The notes under the pieces were generated by a model. The model saw only the letters and a program-made list of their open reading frames with translations, made no database searches and was not told the origin of the DNA. From contig NZ_CP195105.1 in assembly GCF_051175565.1 (NCBI RefSeq), positions 930,001-994,000 on the forward strand: DNA of 64,000 nt. The letters run 5' to 3'. The position numbers and the translations under genes are program-made. Shown here in pieces: positions 43,425 through 52,432 of this stretch; the stretch's first letter is position 1, and every line of letters begins with the position of its first letter. This DNA is from Daejeonia sp002484105 (GTDB lineage: Bacteria; Bacteroidota; Bacteroidia; Flavobacteriales; Weeksellaceae).

Positions 43425-43934
43425 TCAGTTTTTAAAAATAGGAACGTTGCTGCAGGCTTCGCCAAACATCAGGGATTTTACCAGAGGTTTAAGTTGCTCA
43501 ACCAATTCTATATAGGCATTTTCGGGAATCTCTTTGTCCGAACAACCCTTTACGAGTACCCGTTTTCCTTCAAAATCGGTAAAATCATAGGTTTCTATAG
43601 CGTTGTGCATCAGCAGAATTTCCAGGTCTTCGCGGTTTCCGAAGACGATTTTTCGGGTCACCTCTGTCAGTTTTGCCGTCAGCAGGAAATATGCCCAGAG
43701 CGGAACAATGGCATCTGCCGAATTGTAAATGTAAACATAGCAGTCTTTATAGGTGTCGGGATTTAATTTGTGAACTTTTTCCCGAAAGTCCTTTTCCTTC
43801 AGTATCAGTCCTTCAAAAAGGAAATCTTTCAGATCAATGCCTTTCCGCACCCCTTCAGGAACAAGATCGGTGAGGTCAAAATTGATGAGCCCGCTCTCTG
43901 CTACACGGTTTTTTATTTGGAATTCTTCATTCAT
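43425..43934 (-). CDS. DUF2480 family protein
   Basis: 169 residues, no signal peptide. The blocks K-N-R-V-A-E-S-G-L-I-N-F-D-L (9-22), D-L-K-D-F-L-F-E-G-L-I-L (35-46), P-L-W-A-Y-F-L-L and V-L-V-K-G-C match the DUF2480 family, which is confined mainly to Bacteroidota and has no known function. It diverges from lpxB; the lpxB promoter overlaps its start. Confidence 0.85.
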   Translation of the reverse strand: MNEEFQIKNRVAESGLINFDLTDLVPEGVRKGIDLKDFLFEGLILKEKDFREKVHKLNPDTYKDCYVYIYNSADAIVPLWAYFLLTAKLTEVTRKIVFGNREDLEILLMHNAIETYDFTDFEGKRVLVKGCSDKEIPENAYIELVEQLKPLVKSLMFGEACSNVPIFKN

Positions 43935-43942
43935 TTTATTTG

Positions 43943-43950
43943 TATCTTTG
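43943..43950 (+). promoter_or_regulatory. -7 box of lpxB
   Basis: TATCTTTG is a perfect TAnnTTTG, 67 bp before the ATG at 44018. A candidate -33 TTTG lies at 43916-43919, inside the 5' end of the divergent gene. Confidence 0.65.
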
Positions 43951-44017
43951 AAACAAATTTAGTTGAAAATCTCTTACCGCAAGTGATAAAAGCGCAATTT
44001 TCATTTTAACATCATCT

Positions 44018-45118
44018 ATGAAATACTATATCATTGCAGGAGAAGCCTCTGGCGACTTGCACGGAAGCAATCTGATGAAAGCCATCAAGCAGAAAGATCC
44101 GAAAGCAGACTTCCGTTTCTGGGGAGGTGATCTGATGCAGAAGGAAGGCGGAATAATGGTGAAGCATTATCGTGATCTGGCTTTTATGGGGTTTCTTGAA
44201 GTGGCAAAAAACCTCCCCACGATTCTCGGAAATATCAATCGCTGCAAAGAAGATATAGCCCAATACCGTCCCGATATTCTGGTTCTCATCGACTATCCCG
44301 GTTTTAATCTCCGCATCGCCGGATTTGCCAAAAGTCTCGGTATTAAAGTGGTCTATTATATATCACCGCAGTTGTGGGCATGGAAGGAAGGCCGTGTGAA
44401 GTCCATCCGGAAAAATGTTGACGAAATGCTGGTGATACTTCCTTTCGAGAAAGATTTTTACCAAAAACACGGTATTCATGTTCATTTCGTAGGCCATCCG
44501 CTGCTGGATGCCATTTCCGGTTTGCAAGCGGTAGATGCACAAAGTTTCCGTAAAGAAAACGGGCTGAACAGCAAGGACATTATCGCTCTGCTTCCGGGAT
44601 CACGGAAACAGGAAGTGGAAAAGATGTTGAAGATGATGCTTTCCGTAAGGCCTTATTTTAAGGAATACCAGTTTGTGATCGCTGGTGCACCCAGTCTTAC
44701 CAAAGACTTTTATGAAAAGTATGTGGACGAAAATGTACATTTTGTGTCCAACAAAACCTATGATCTGCTGCGGTGTTCCAAAGCAGCACTTGTGACTTCC
44801 GGTACAGCAACGCTGGAGACGGCACTGCTCGATATTCCTGAAGTCGTCTGCTACAAAGGAAGCCGCATATCATACGAAATCGGCAAACGTCTGGTAAAAA
44901 ATATTCAGTATATATCGCTGGTGAATCTGATTATGGATCGTGAAGTGGTGAAGGAACTGATTCAGGATGATCTTACCACGCAGCATCTCGTACACGAACT
45001 CAAGCTTGTTCTGGGAGAAAACCGTAAACGGATCCTGAACGATTACCGGCAATTACGTGAAAAACTTGGCGGACAAGGCGCGAGCGGAATTGCTGCCGAT
45101 ATTATCGTAAATGGGTGA
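44018..45118 (+). CDS. lpxB: Lipid-A-disaccharide synthase
   Basis: 366 residues. The family blocks are present: I-I-A-G-E-A-S-G-D-L-H-G (6-17), M-G-F-L-E-V, D-Y-P-G-F-N-L-R, Y-Y-I-S-P-Q-L-W-A-W (about 111-120), F-V-G-H-P-L-L-D, and L-L-P-G-S-R-K-Q-E-V. It joins UDP-diacylglucosamine and lipid X on the inner face of the inner membrane in lipid A synthesis. Length is normal (E. coli 382). It is followed by comEC after 53 bp. Confidence 0.96.
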   Translation: MKYYIIAGEASGDLHGSNLMKAIKQKDPKADFRFWGGDLMQKEGGIMVKHYRDLAFMGFLEVAKNLPTILGNINRCKEDIAQYRPDILVLIDYPGFNLRIAGFAKSLGIKVVYYISPQLWAWKEGRVKSIRKNVDEMLVILPFEKDFYQKHGIHVHFVGHPLLDAISGLQAVDAQSFRKENGLNSKDIIALLPGSRKQEVEKMLKMMLSVRPYFKEYQFVIAGAPSLTKDFYEKYVDENVHFVSNKTYDLLRCSKAALVTSGTATLETALLDIPEVVCYKGSRISYEIGKRLVKNIQYISLVNLIMDREVVKELIQDDLTTQHLVHELKLVLGENRKRILNDYRQLREKLGGQGASGIAADIIVNG

Positions 45119-45171
45119 TTTTCCTGTAGTTATTATGTTTTAATTTGCTTATTTTTGGGAGACAGATTAAA

Positions 45172-46947
45172 ATGAAAAAATATCCGTTTCCCATTGCAAC
45201 GGCATTTTTTATAGCCGGTATTTTGTCCCGGGAGATTTTTCCGGGAACTTTTCTGATGCCGTCTTTTCTGCTGGTTTCAGCATTCCTGATGCTGGTTTTT
45301 GCGTATATGCAAGCAAAGCTTCGGCTGCTTTCCTGTTCTGTTTTGTTCGTTTTTTTCAGTATGGGATACCTTCTGAATTTTATTGACCATAATCCCTTAC
45401 ACTCAGAAGTGGCAGATATTCGGAAAAAGGAAAATGTAGTTTTTACGTTGAACAGAAAACTGAATTCCAACGAAAACAACCGCCGTTACGAAGTGGATTT
45501 TTTTTTCGCAAACCATACGTATCCGGCAGTACTTTCTGTACCGAAATCTGTACCGGAGCTGGACTTTGTTCATTATTACAGAGCTGAAGCATACATCAAC
45601 CCGGTGAAACCCCGGCAGAATGACTATCAGTTTGATTACCGCCGGTATCTTGCGCGCAAAGGAATTTTTTATCAGATGTATCTTCCCGGCGTTCCGGTTT
45701 CTGCATCCATGCAAAAAATCCCGCTCAACCGCTTGGTAAAGCAAAAAAGGCTGGAAACGCTGCAGAAAATAGATGCCGAACCGGAAATTTCGGAACGGGC
45801 CAAACAGCTTCTCAAAGGAATTATTCTGGCCGACCGAACGGAGATGGATGCCCAGACGGTGGCGGATTTCAACAGAACGGGACTTGTCCATATTCTGGCA
45901 ATTTCCGGCTCGCATATGGTGATCATCTTTTTTCTCGTTTATTTTGTGCTGAGCCGTATTTTCCCGGCCAGTATGCAGCGCTGGGCGATTGCACTTTCAC
46001 TTTTGCTGATCTGGAGTTTTACGGTTTTTATTGATTACGGAAATTCGGTCGTGAGGTCTTGCATTATGCTGACCGTTTATTATATATATGTGCTGCTGCA
46101 GCGCAAGCCAGACCTGATCCATTCTATGTCTCTTGCAGCCATGCTGATTCTGGGATGGGATACTGATCAGATTTTTGATGTTGGTTTCCAGTTGAGTTTT
46201 GCTGCCGTTTTCGGGATTTACTGGCTTAATTTTCCGCTGTTCAGGCTTTTCCCGTACCGGCCGGACAACCGTATCCTTAATTATATACTGTCGGTAGTGA
46301 CCGTAACACTCAGCGCGCAAATAGCAACATTCCCGCTGGTGGTATATTATTTTCACCAGTTTCCGCTGGTTTCTCTGGTAGCCAATCTGGCGGCCATTCC
46401 GGTTGCAGAGGGAGTGATTATTATTTCTTTCCTGATGACAGGGATTTTAGGTGTAGGAATTTCCGGTTTCTGGCTGGATGTTCTGTATGATAAAATTGCA
46501 GTGTTTTTTCTCGATATGGTTCATTTTTTCGGAACGTTCCGCTGGGGACTTGTTGAGAATATTCCGATGGATATCTCCGAGGCTGTTGTTCTGTGCCTGC
46601 TGGTTTGGCTGCTGAAACCTGTGCTGACTGCATTTAACATCAAAAATATTCTTCGGTTTTCATGGGTGCTGCTGTGTTTTATCATGTTGCGGACGGTTTT
46701 GGACTGGGCAGCTTTCCGTAAGCAGGAAGTGAGAAGGCATGCGCTTTATAAAGGTAAGGTCTTTTCGGTGAAAAAAGGAGATAAAGTTTATTTCTGGATT
46801 CCTGAAAATGCAGACGTAAGCAAGACGGAGCAGTATGTAGTAAAGCCCTATCTCAATCATGTCCGTGCACGGAATTATATTATGGAAAAAATGCCGCCGC
46901 ATACAAAAAAAGTGGGCTACAACGGCGGTTATTTTGAGGTAGAATAA
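45172..46947 (+). CDS. comEC: ComEC/Rec2-type DNA uptake channel, no MBL domain
   Basis: 591 residues from the ATG at 45172. Three hydrophobic segments (about 5-75), then a DUF4131-type extracytoplasmic region (about 85-210), then the Competence domain with about eight membrane helices (about 240-500): H-I-L-A-I-S-G-S-H, V-R-S-C-I-M-L-T, F-D-V-G-F-Q-L-S-F-A-A-V. The C-terminal metallo-beta-lactamase nuclease-like domain found in other phyla is absent; Bacteroidota ComEC proteins often lack it. Single-stranded DNA crosses the inner membrane through this protein during natural transformation. Confidence 0.9.
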   Translation: MKKYPFPIATAFFIAGILSREIFPGTFLMPSFLLVSAFLMLVFAYMQAKLRLLSCSVLFVFFSMGYLLNFIDHNPLHSEVADIRKKENVVFTLNRKLNSNENNRRYEVDFFFANHTYPAVLSVPKSVPELDFVHYYRAEAYINPVKPRQNDYQFDYRRYLARKGIFYQMYLPGVPVSASMQKIPLNRLVKQKRLETLQKIDAEPEISERAKQLLKGIILADRTEMDAQTVADFNRTGLVHILAISGSHMVIIFFLVYFVLSRIFPASMQRWAIALSLLLIWSFTVFIDYGNSVVRSCIMLTVYYIYVLLQRKPDLIHSMSLAAMLILGWDTDQIFDVGFQLSFAAVFGIYWLNFPLFRLFPYRPDNRILNYILSVVTVTLSAQIATFPLVVYYFHQFPLVSLVANLAAIPVAEGVIIISFLMTGILGVGISGFWLDVLYDKIAVFFLDMVHFFGTFRWGLVENIPMDISEAVVLCLLVWLLKPVLTAFNIKNILRFSWVLLCFIMLRTVLDWAAFRKQEVRRHALYKGKVFSVKKGDKVYFWIPENADVSKTEQYVVKPYLNHVRARNYIMEKMPPHTKKVGYNGGYFEVE

Positions 46948-47146
46948 TTGTGACTGTCTTTAAAACCGGCCATTGGCTGTACCGGAATTTCCTGTTTTTC
47001 CGTTAGGTTTCAGATTAAAAACCACTGAGCCAGCCGGTTTGGAAATACGGGTATGAAGGTAGATTTCCGACAACTTTACTTATTTAGAAAGAATACAAAC
47101 TATTCAATTCTGCCAAAACTCATTTTTAAGGTGTCTTAACATTTTT

Positions 47147-47154
47147 TAAATTTG
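47147..47154 (+). promoter_or_regulatory. -7 box of the sdh operon
   Basis: TAAATTTG is a perfect TAnnTTTG, 27 bp before the sdhC ATG at 47181. It includes an in-frame GTG (47154), which argues against that GTG as the start codon. Confidence 0.6.
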
Positions 47155-47180
47155 TGAAAATTCAATTTATACCAAAAACT

Positions 47181-47843
47181 ATGTCAGGATTCTTTAGTTC
47201 TACGATCGGTAGAAAGTATGCAATGGCATTGTCCGCAATGTTTCTGCTCATGTTCTTAATTCTGCATTTATCCGTGAATCTGCTGTCGGTATTCAGTCCG
47301 CACGCATTCAATGTTGCTTCAGAATTTATGGGGTACAATCCTCTTATCCAGTTTCTGATGCAGCCGATACTCGGTTTTGCAGTTATTTTTCACTTTGTTA
47401 TGGGATTTGTCCTTGAAATCAAGAACAACAAGGCGAGGCCCGTCAAATATGCTGTTTCGGGTGCTTCTGCCAACTCGACATGGATGTCCAGAAATATGAT
47501 TATTTCCGGTGCAGTAGTACTGGCATTTCTGGCACTTCACCTGTACGATTTCTGGTGGCACGAGATCAACTATAAGTATATCGAAGGACTGATGCCCGAT
47601 GAAGGACGTTTCTGGGGCGAGTTGCATGAGAAATTCGGCAACCCTGTTCGTCTGGCTTTCTACGTGATCGCATTTGTTCTTCTTGGGCTTCATCTTGCCC
47701 ACGGTTTTCAGTCTTCGTTCCAGAGTATCGGTGCAAGGCATCCCAAGTATACACCTGCAATCAAAACCATTGGAAACTGGTATGCCGTACTTATTCCGCT
47801 GGGCTTTATCTTCATTGCAGTATTTCATTTTGTAACTCAATAA
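47181..47843 (+). CDS. sdhC: Succinate dehydrogenase cytochrome b subunit
   Basis: 220 residues with five membrane segments (about 15-38, 58-82, 100-124, 148-172, 190-214) and several conserved heme-ligand histidines (in L-I-L-H-L-S, I-F-H-F-V-M, L-A-L-H-L-Y, L-G-L-H-L-A-H). This is the single-subunit diheme (Wolinella/Bacillus-type) membrane anchor; no SdhD exists here. The ATG at 47181 gives M-S-G-F-F-S-S, the family start. First gene of sdhCAB. Confidence 0.9.
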   Translation: MSGFFSSTIGRKYAMALSAMFLLMFLILHLSVNLLSVFSPHAFNVASEFMGYNPLIQFLMQPILGFAVIFHFVMGFVLEIKNNKARPVKYAVSGASANSTWMSRNMIISGAVVLAFLALHLYDFWWHEINYKYIEGLMPDEGRFWGELHEKFGNPVRLAFYVIAFVLLGLHLAHGFQSSFQSIGARHPKYTPAIKTIGNWYAVLIPLGFIFIAVFHFVTQ

Positions 47844-47855
47844 TATCAATATCCA

Positions 47856-49868
47856 ATGAGCACATTAGATTCTAGAATACCCGCTGGTCCATTACAGAAC
47901 AAGTGGAAAGACCATAAAGACCATATGAACCTCGTGGCGCCTAACAACCGTGATAAAATTGATGTTATTGTGGTTGGTACCGGCCTCGCAGGTGGATCTG
48001 CAGCTGCAACGCTTGCAGAACAAGGATATAACGTAAAAGCTTTCTGCTATCAGGATTCTCCGAGAAGAGCGCACTCTATCGCCGCCCAGGGAGGGATCAA
48101 CGCAGCCAAAAACTATCAGGGAGACGGCGATTCTGTTTACCGTCTTTTCTATGATACCATTAAAGGTGGAGATTACCGCGCAAGAGAGGCTAATGTTTAC
48201 CGCCTTGCAGAAGTTTCAGGAAATATTATCGACCAGTGTGTTTCGCAGGGAGTTCCGTTCGGACGCGACTACGGCGGCCAGCTCGATAACCGTTCTTTTG
48301 GAGGGGTTCAGGTAAAAAGAACCTTCTATGCAAAGGGACAGACGGGGCAGCAGTTGCTGCTGGGATGCTATGCGGCTATGAGCCGGCAGATTGGTAAAGG
48401 GCGCATCAAAATGTATAACCGTCACGAAATGATGGATATCGTTATTGTAGACGGAAAGGCACGAGGCGTAATTGTCAGAAATCTCGTAACCGGAGAAATT
48501 GAAAGACATTCTGCACACGCCGTGGTTATTGCATCAGGAGGCTATGGAAATGTATACTTCCTTTCTACCAACGCTATGGGATCCAATGCTTCCGCAGCAT
48601 GGAAGATTCATAAAAAAGGAGCTTTCTTTGCCAATCCTTGTTTTGTACAGATCCACCCAACGTGTATCCCCGTACACGGTAAGCAACAGAGTAAGCTGAC
48701 GCTGATGTCAGAATCCTTAAGAAACTCCGGAAGAATCTGGGTTCCCAAGAAAATCGAAGATGCTGTAGCAATCCGTGAAGGAAAGAAAAAAGCAAAAGAT
48801 ATTCCCGAAGAAGAAAGAGACTACTATCTGGAAAGAAGATACCCGGCATTTGGTAACCTCGTGCCAAGAGACGTGGCGTCCAGAGCCGCAAAAGAAAGAT
48901 GCGATGCCGGATTCGGTATTGAAAACAATGATACTCATGAAGGTGTGTTTCTCGACTTCTCTACAGAAATTGTCAAAAAAGGTAAGGAAGCCGCTTTGGA
49001 ACAGAATATCCACCATCCGTCAGAGCAGCAGATCTATGATCTCGGTAAAGCATGGATAGAAGAAAAATACGGAAACCTGTTCCAGATGTATGAAAAAATT
49101 ACTGCTGATAATCCGTACGAAACTCCGATGAAGATTTATCCTGCAGTACACTATACCATGGGAGGTGTTTGGGTGGATTACGATCTGATGTCCACGATCC
49201 CGGGTTGTTTCGTTATTGGAGAGGCCAATTTCTCAGATCACGGTGCCAACCGTCTCGGAGCTTCGGCACTGATGCAGGGGCTGGCCGATGGGTACTTTGT
49301 ACTCCCTTATACGATTGCAAATTATCTTTCTTCAGATATCAGAACAGGTGCACTCTCCACAGAAACACCCGAATTTGACCAGGCGGAAAAAGATGTTCAG
49401 GACAGAATCAGTTTCTTCCTGAATAATAAAGGCACCCATTCTGTCGATTATTTCCATAAAAAACTGGGCGAAGTAATGTGGAACAAAGTCGGGATGGCAA
49501 GAAATGCAGAAGGACTGAAGGAAGCCATTAAGCAAATTGAAGAAATCAGAAATGATTTCTGGAAGAATGTAAAAGTACCGGGAGATGCCAACGAAATGAA
49601 CCCCGAACTTGAAAAAGCAGGACGCGTGGCCGACTTCCTGGAACTGGGCCAGCTGATGGCTATTGACGCGCTGAACAGAAACGAATCCTGCGGAGGACAC
49701 TTCCGTGAAGAATATGCCACTCCCGATGGAGAAGCCAAGCGTGATGACGAAAACTATAAATATGTGGCTGCATGGGAATACAAAGGCAGAGACATCAATG
49801 AAGAAGTCATGCATAAGGAAGAGTTAATCTACGAAAATATTGAAGTGAAAACCAGAAGTTATAAATAA
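47856..49868 (+). CDS. sdhA: Succinate dehydrogenase/fumarate reductase flavoprotein
   Basis: 670 residues. FAD-binding V-V-G-T-G-L-A-G-G-S (about 35-44), covalent-FAD histidine in R-A-H-S-I-A-A-Q-G-G, and substrate-site blocks H-P-T-C-I-P, R-D-V-A-S-R and H-Y-T-M-G-G-V-W. It oxidises succinate to fumarate in the TCA cycle and feeds quinone. It follows sdhC by 12 bp. Confidence 0.96.
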   Translation: MSTLDSRIPAGPLQNKWKDHKDHMNLVAPNNRDKIDVIVVGTGLAGGSAAATLAEQGYNVKAFCYQDSPRRAHSIAAQGGINAAKNYQGDGDSVYRLFYDTIKGGDYRAREANVYRLAEVSGNIIDQCVSQGVPFGRDYGGQLDNRSFGGVQVKRTFYAKGQTGQQLLLGCYAAMSRQIGKGRIKMYNRHEMMDIVIVDGKARGVIVRNLVTGEIERHSAHAVVIASGGYGNVYFLSTNAMGSNASAAWKIHKKGAFFANPCFVQIHPTCIPVHGKQQSKLTLMSESLRNSGRIWVPKKIEDAVAIREGKKKAKDIPEEERDYYLERRYPAFGNLVPRDVASRAAKERCDAGFGIENNDTHEGVFLDFSTEIVKKGKEAALEQNIHHPSEQQIYDLGKAWIEEKYGNLFQMYEKITADNPYETPMKIYPAVHYTMGGVWVDYDLMSTIPGCFVIGEANFSDHGANRLGASALMQGLADGYFVLPYTIANYLSSDIRTGALSTETPEFDQAEKDVQDRISFFLNNKGTHSVDYFHKKLGEVMWNKVGMARNAEGLKEAIKQIEEIRNDFWKNVKVPGDANEMNPELEKAGRVADFLELGQLMAIDALNRNESCGGHFREEYATPDGEAKRDDENYKYVAAWEYKGRDINEEVMHKEELIYENIEVKTRSYK

Positions 49869-49889
49869 TCTCCAAAACCAGAAAAGAAA

Positions 49890-50657
49890 ATGAGTACAAA
49901 AAAAGGACTTAATCTGACTCTGAAAATTTGGAGACAGAAAAACAATAAAACAAAAGGACAGTTTGAGGTCTACAAAATCTCCGACGTTTCCCCGGATTCT
50001 TCATTCCTGGAAATGTTGGACATCCTCAACGAAAACCTGGTGAATGAAGGTAAAGAACCCGTGGCATTCGACCATGACTGCCGCGAAGGAATCTGCGGTA
50101 TGTGTTCACTGTACATCAACGGTAGAGCGCATGGCCCCGATACCGGTATCACCACCTGCCAGCTGCACATGAGGCACTTCAAGGACGGTGAAACCATCAC
50201 CATCGAACCCTGGAGAAGTGCTGCGTTCCCCGTCATCAAAGACCTGGTGGTAGACAGAAGTGCTTTTGACAGGATTATGGCCGCAGGCGGTTTTATTTCA
50301 GTAAATACTTCCGGAAACACCACAGATGCCAACAGCATCCTGATTCCGAAAGAAGATGCCGACCACGCGATGGATGCTGCAGCCTGTATCGGTTGTGGCG
50401 CCTGCGTTGCAACATGTAAAAACGGTTCAGCAATGCTGTTTGTAGGTGCAAAAGTATCTCAGTTTGCACTGCTCCCGCAGGGAAAAGTGGAAGCCAAAAG
50501 ACGTGTGCTGCACATGGTAAAAGCAATGGACGAAGAAGGTTTCGGAAACTGCTCCAATACCGGTGCCTGCGAAGTGGAATGCCCGAAAGGAATCTCCCTC
50601 GAAAACATCGCACGGATGAACAGAGAGTATTTCTGTGCTTCGGTTGACCAAAAATAA
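49890..50657 (+). CDS. sdhB: Succinate dehydrogenase iron-sulfur subunit
   Basis: 255 residues. [2Fe-2S] cysteines in C-R-E-G-I-C-G-M-C...C (about 65-89), [4Fe-4S] in C-I-G-C-G-A-C-V-A-T-C and [3Fe-4S] cysteines in C-S-N-T-G-A-C-E-V-E-C-P-K (the second cluster shares the C-P residues). All cluster ligands are present. Links the flavoprotein to the membrane subunit. It follows sdhA by 21 bp. Confidence 0.95.
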   Translation: MSTKKGLNLTLKIWRQKNNKTKGQFEVYKISDVSPDSSFLEMLDILNENLVNEGKEPVAFDHDCREGICGMCSLYINGRAHGPDTGITTCQLHMRHFKDGETITIEPWRSAAFPVIKDLVVDRSAFDRIMAAGGFISVNTSGNTTDANSILIPKEDADHAMDAAACIGCGACVATCKNGSAMLFVGAKVSQFALLPQGKVEAKRRVLHMVKAMDEEGFGNCSNTGACEVECPKGISLENIARMNREYFCASVDQK

Positions 50658-50674
50658 AATCAAGCAGATATCAG

Positions 50675-50710
50675 GAATTTCGTCTTCTGGAAAGAGGGCG
50701 AAATTCTTTT
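50675..50710 (+). terminator. Terminator of the sdh operon
   Basis: An 8-bp stem GAATTTCG/CGAAATTC (50675-50682 with 50699-50706) is followed by four T, 18 bp after sdhB. Confidence 0.7.
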
Positions 50711-50764
50711 GTTAAATTAATCACAATTTTTAAAATAATTCTTCCAATAACCTTCTGAAAGACT

Positions 50765-50772
50765 TATTTTTG
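50765..50772 (+). promoter_or_regulatory. -7 box of the thioredoxin-fold lipoprotein gene
   Basis: TATTTTTG is a perfect TAnnTTTG, 20 bp before the ATG at 50793. Confidence 0.6.
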
Positions 50773-50792
50773 CCCATATCTAAATTTTTGAA

Positions 50793-52331
50793 ATGAAAAA
50801 GTATTTTCTATTGCTTTTGATGACTTTGATGGCGGTTTCTTGCTCCAGAAAAGTCGAAATTAAAGGAAAAGTTACAGGCGGATCTCCTCTGGAAAGAATC
50901 GAAATTATTGAAGCTGCCGGAGTCGGGACACTGCCGCTTCTCAATATGGCAGTCAGCAAAGACGGCTCTTTTGCCGGAGATTTTGATGCTCCCCGGGACG
51001 GTATGTATATCATCACTTACGGAGGCAACATGAATATGATCTACCTGAAAGGGGGACAGAAACTGAATATTTCCGGGAATTATCTGGACTTCCCCGCAAG
51101 TTTTGTCATTAACGGAGAGGCAAAAGCCAATAACGATTTCCTGAAAGCAGCAGACACTTCCTTCCAGACCTATGCCACCAAAATAGAGGTGAACAAGCTT
51201 CTCACTATGGACGAACCTAAATTTATTGCCGAGTTCAATAAAATTAAAGGCGATATGATGAAGCAGATAGATGATGCCGCCAGCAAATACAAAGCAGACA
51301 GCAGTGCCAAAAACTGGAAAAAAGAGGATGTTACAGCAAAACTCTTCGGACTCCTCGATGCCTACGAACAAAACCATGCAATGGCCAGCGGAAACCCGGG
51401 ATACAAACCTTCTGAAAAATTTCAGGACCTGAAAAAAACCATTACCAAAAACAACGACAGACTGATCAGGGATATTCCTATTTACAGAAATTATATGCTG
51501 AACAGCCTTAATGCTGATTTCCAGAAATTTGCCCAGACTAAAATGCAGGGAAAAAATCCCGCACAGCAGCCTATGGTTTCTGAAATATTTGCCGAATTCC
51601 TGAAAACCAGAAAAGATCTTTCCCAGATTTCCAAAGATTATTTTCTGTCTTATGTGATGGCGCAGAGTGATATCAATTTTAAAAATGACAAGAATTACGA
51701 CAAAATTGCAAAACTGATTGATGACAATATCTCCGACAGCGAATTGAAAAGTGACCTGAAAAAACTTCAGATTGTGCTGATGGGCTATAAAGCAGGAGAT
51801 ACCCCCAATCTTGCACTCGTGAAAAAAGACGGCAGCAAAACCAATCTTGGCGATCTGAAGGGCAAACCAACCATGGTGATGTTTTACGCTTCCTGGAATC
51901 CGAATATCTCCATGATGACCATTCCTGTTCTGAAAGAGATGTCAGATTTCTATAAATCCAAACTTAACTTTGCCTATGTAAACCTGGATGATACCAAAGA
52001 ACAGTTCCTGAAAACAAGCGGATCTTTGCTGAAAGGATTTCCCGGAGAACACTATTATGTGGAAGGAGGTATCAATTCCAAAGCAGCTAAAGATTTTGGA
52101 CTGTATGCATTCAAATTGCCAGGCTTCGTACTTATCGGCAGCGATGGCAAATTTGTAGGAAGACCTTTTTTCAATCTTGGCGAACCGGAACTTACAGAAG
52201 AACTTCAGAAACTGACAGGCCTGAAAGCTCCCGAAGTAAAAACTCCGTTTGCTCCTGAAGTCCCGAAAGGCGAAACCCGAGCTGAACAGGACAAAAAAAT
52301 TGAAGAATCCAAAGAAGCAAAACAGAAATAG
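50793..52331 (+). CDS. Thioredoxin-fold lipoprotein without CXXC (DUF4369-TlpA)
   Basis: 512 residues with a lipoprotein signal (A-V-S-C-S near 17). Residues 20-135 resemble DUF4369 (V-E-I-K-G-K-V-T-G-G); a helical spacer follows, then a TlpA/AhpC-type domain from about 340 to 480 (G-D-T-P-N-L-A-L-V, G-K-P-T-M-V-M-F-Y-A-S-W). Where a thiol-disulfide oxidoreductase has W-C-x-x-C, this protein has W-N-P-N-I, so both cysteines are absent. The C-terminal 35 residues are Pro/Lys/Glu-rich. Redox activity is therefore unlikely; a structural or binding role is more probable. Confidence 0.8.
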   Translation: MKKYFLLLLMTLMAVSCSRKVEIKGKVTGGSPLERIEIIEAAGVGTLPLLNMAVSKDGSFAGDFDAPRDGMYIITYGGNMNMIYLKGGQKLNISGNYLDFPASFVINGEAKANNDFLKAADTSFQTYATKIEVNKLLTMDEPKFIAEFNKIKGDMMKQIDDAASKYKADSSAKNWKKEDVTAKLFGLLDAYEQNHAMASGNPGYKPSEKFQDLKKTITKNNDRLIRDIPIYRNYMLNSLNADFQKFAQTKMQGKNPAQQPMVSEIFAEFLKTRKDLSQISKDYFLSYVMAQSDINFKNDKNYDKIAKLIDDNISDSELKSDLKKLQIVLMGYKAGDTPNLALVKKDGSKTNLGDLKGKPTMVMFYASWNPNISMMTIPVLKEMSDFYKSKLNFAYVNLDDTKEQFLKTSGSLLKGFPGEHYYVEGGINSKAAKDFGLYAFKLPGFVLIGSDGKFVGRPFFNLGEPELTEELQKLTGLKAPEVKTPFAPEVPKGETRAEQDKKIEESKEAKQK

Positions 52332-52383
52332 ATCTGTACGTCCCCGGGAAAAAGGGACATACAGCAATAGCAGATAAACATTG

Positions 52384-52408
52384 AAAACGGGCGAATGCCC
52401 GTTTTTTA
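52384..52408 (+). terminator. Terminator upstream of rlmD
   Basis: Perfect 9-bp stem AAAACGGGC/GCCCGTTTT (52384-52392 with 52397-52405) with T-run; it ends the upstream lipoprotein gene. Confidence 0.85.
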
Positions 52409-52432
52409 ATAACAAAATACGACAGACAGTTC

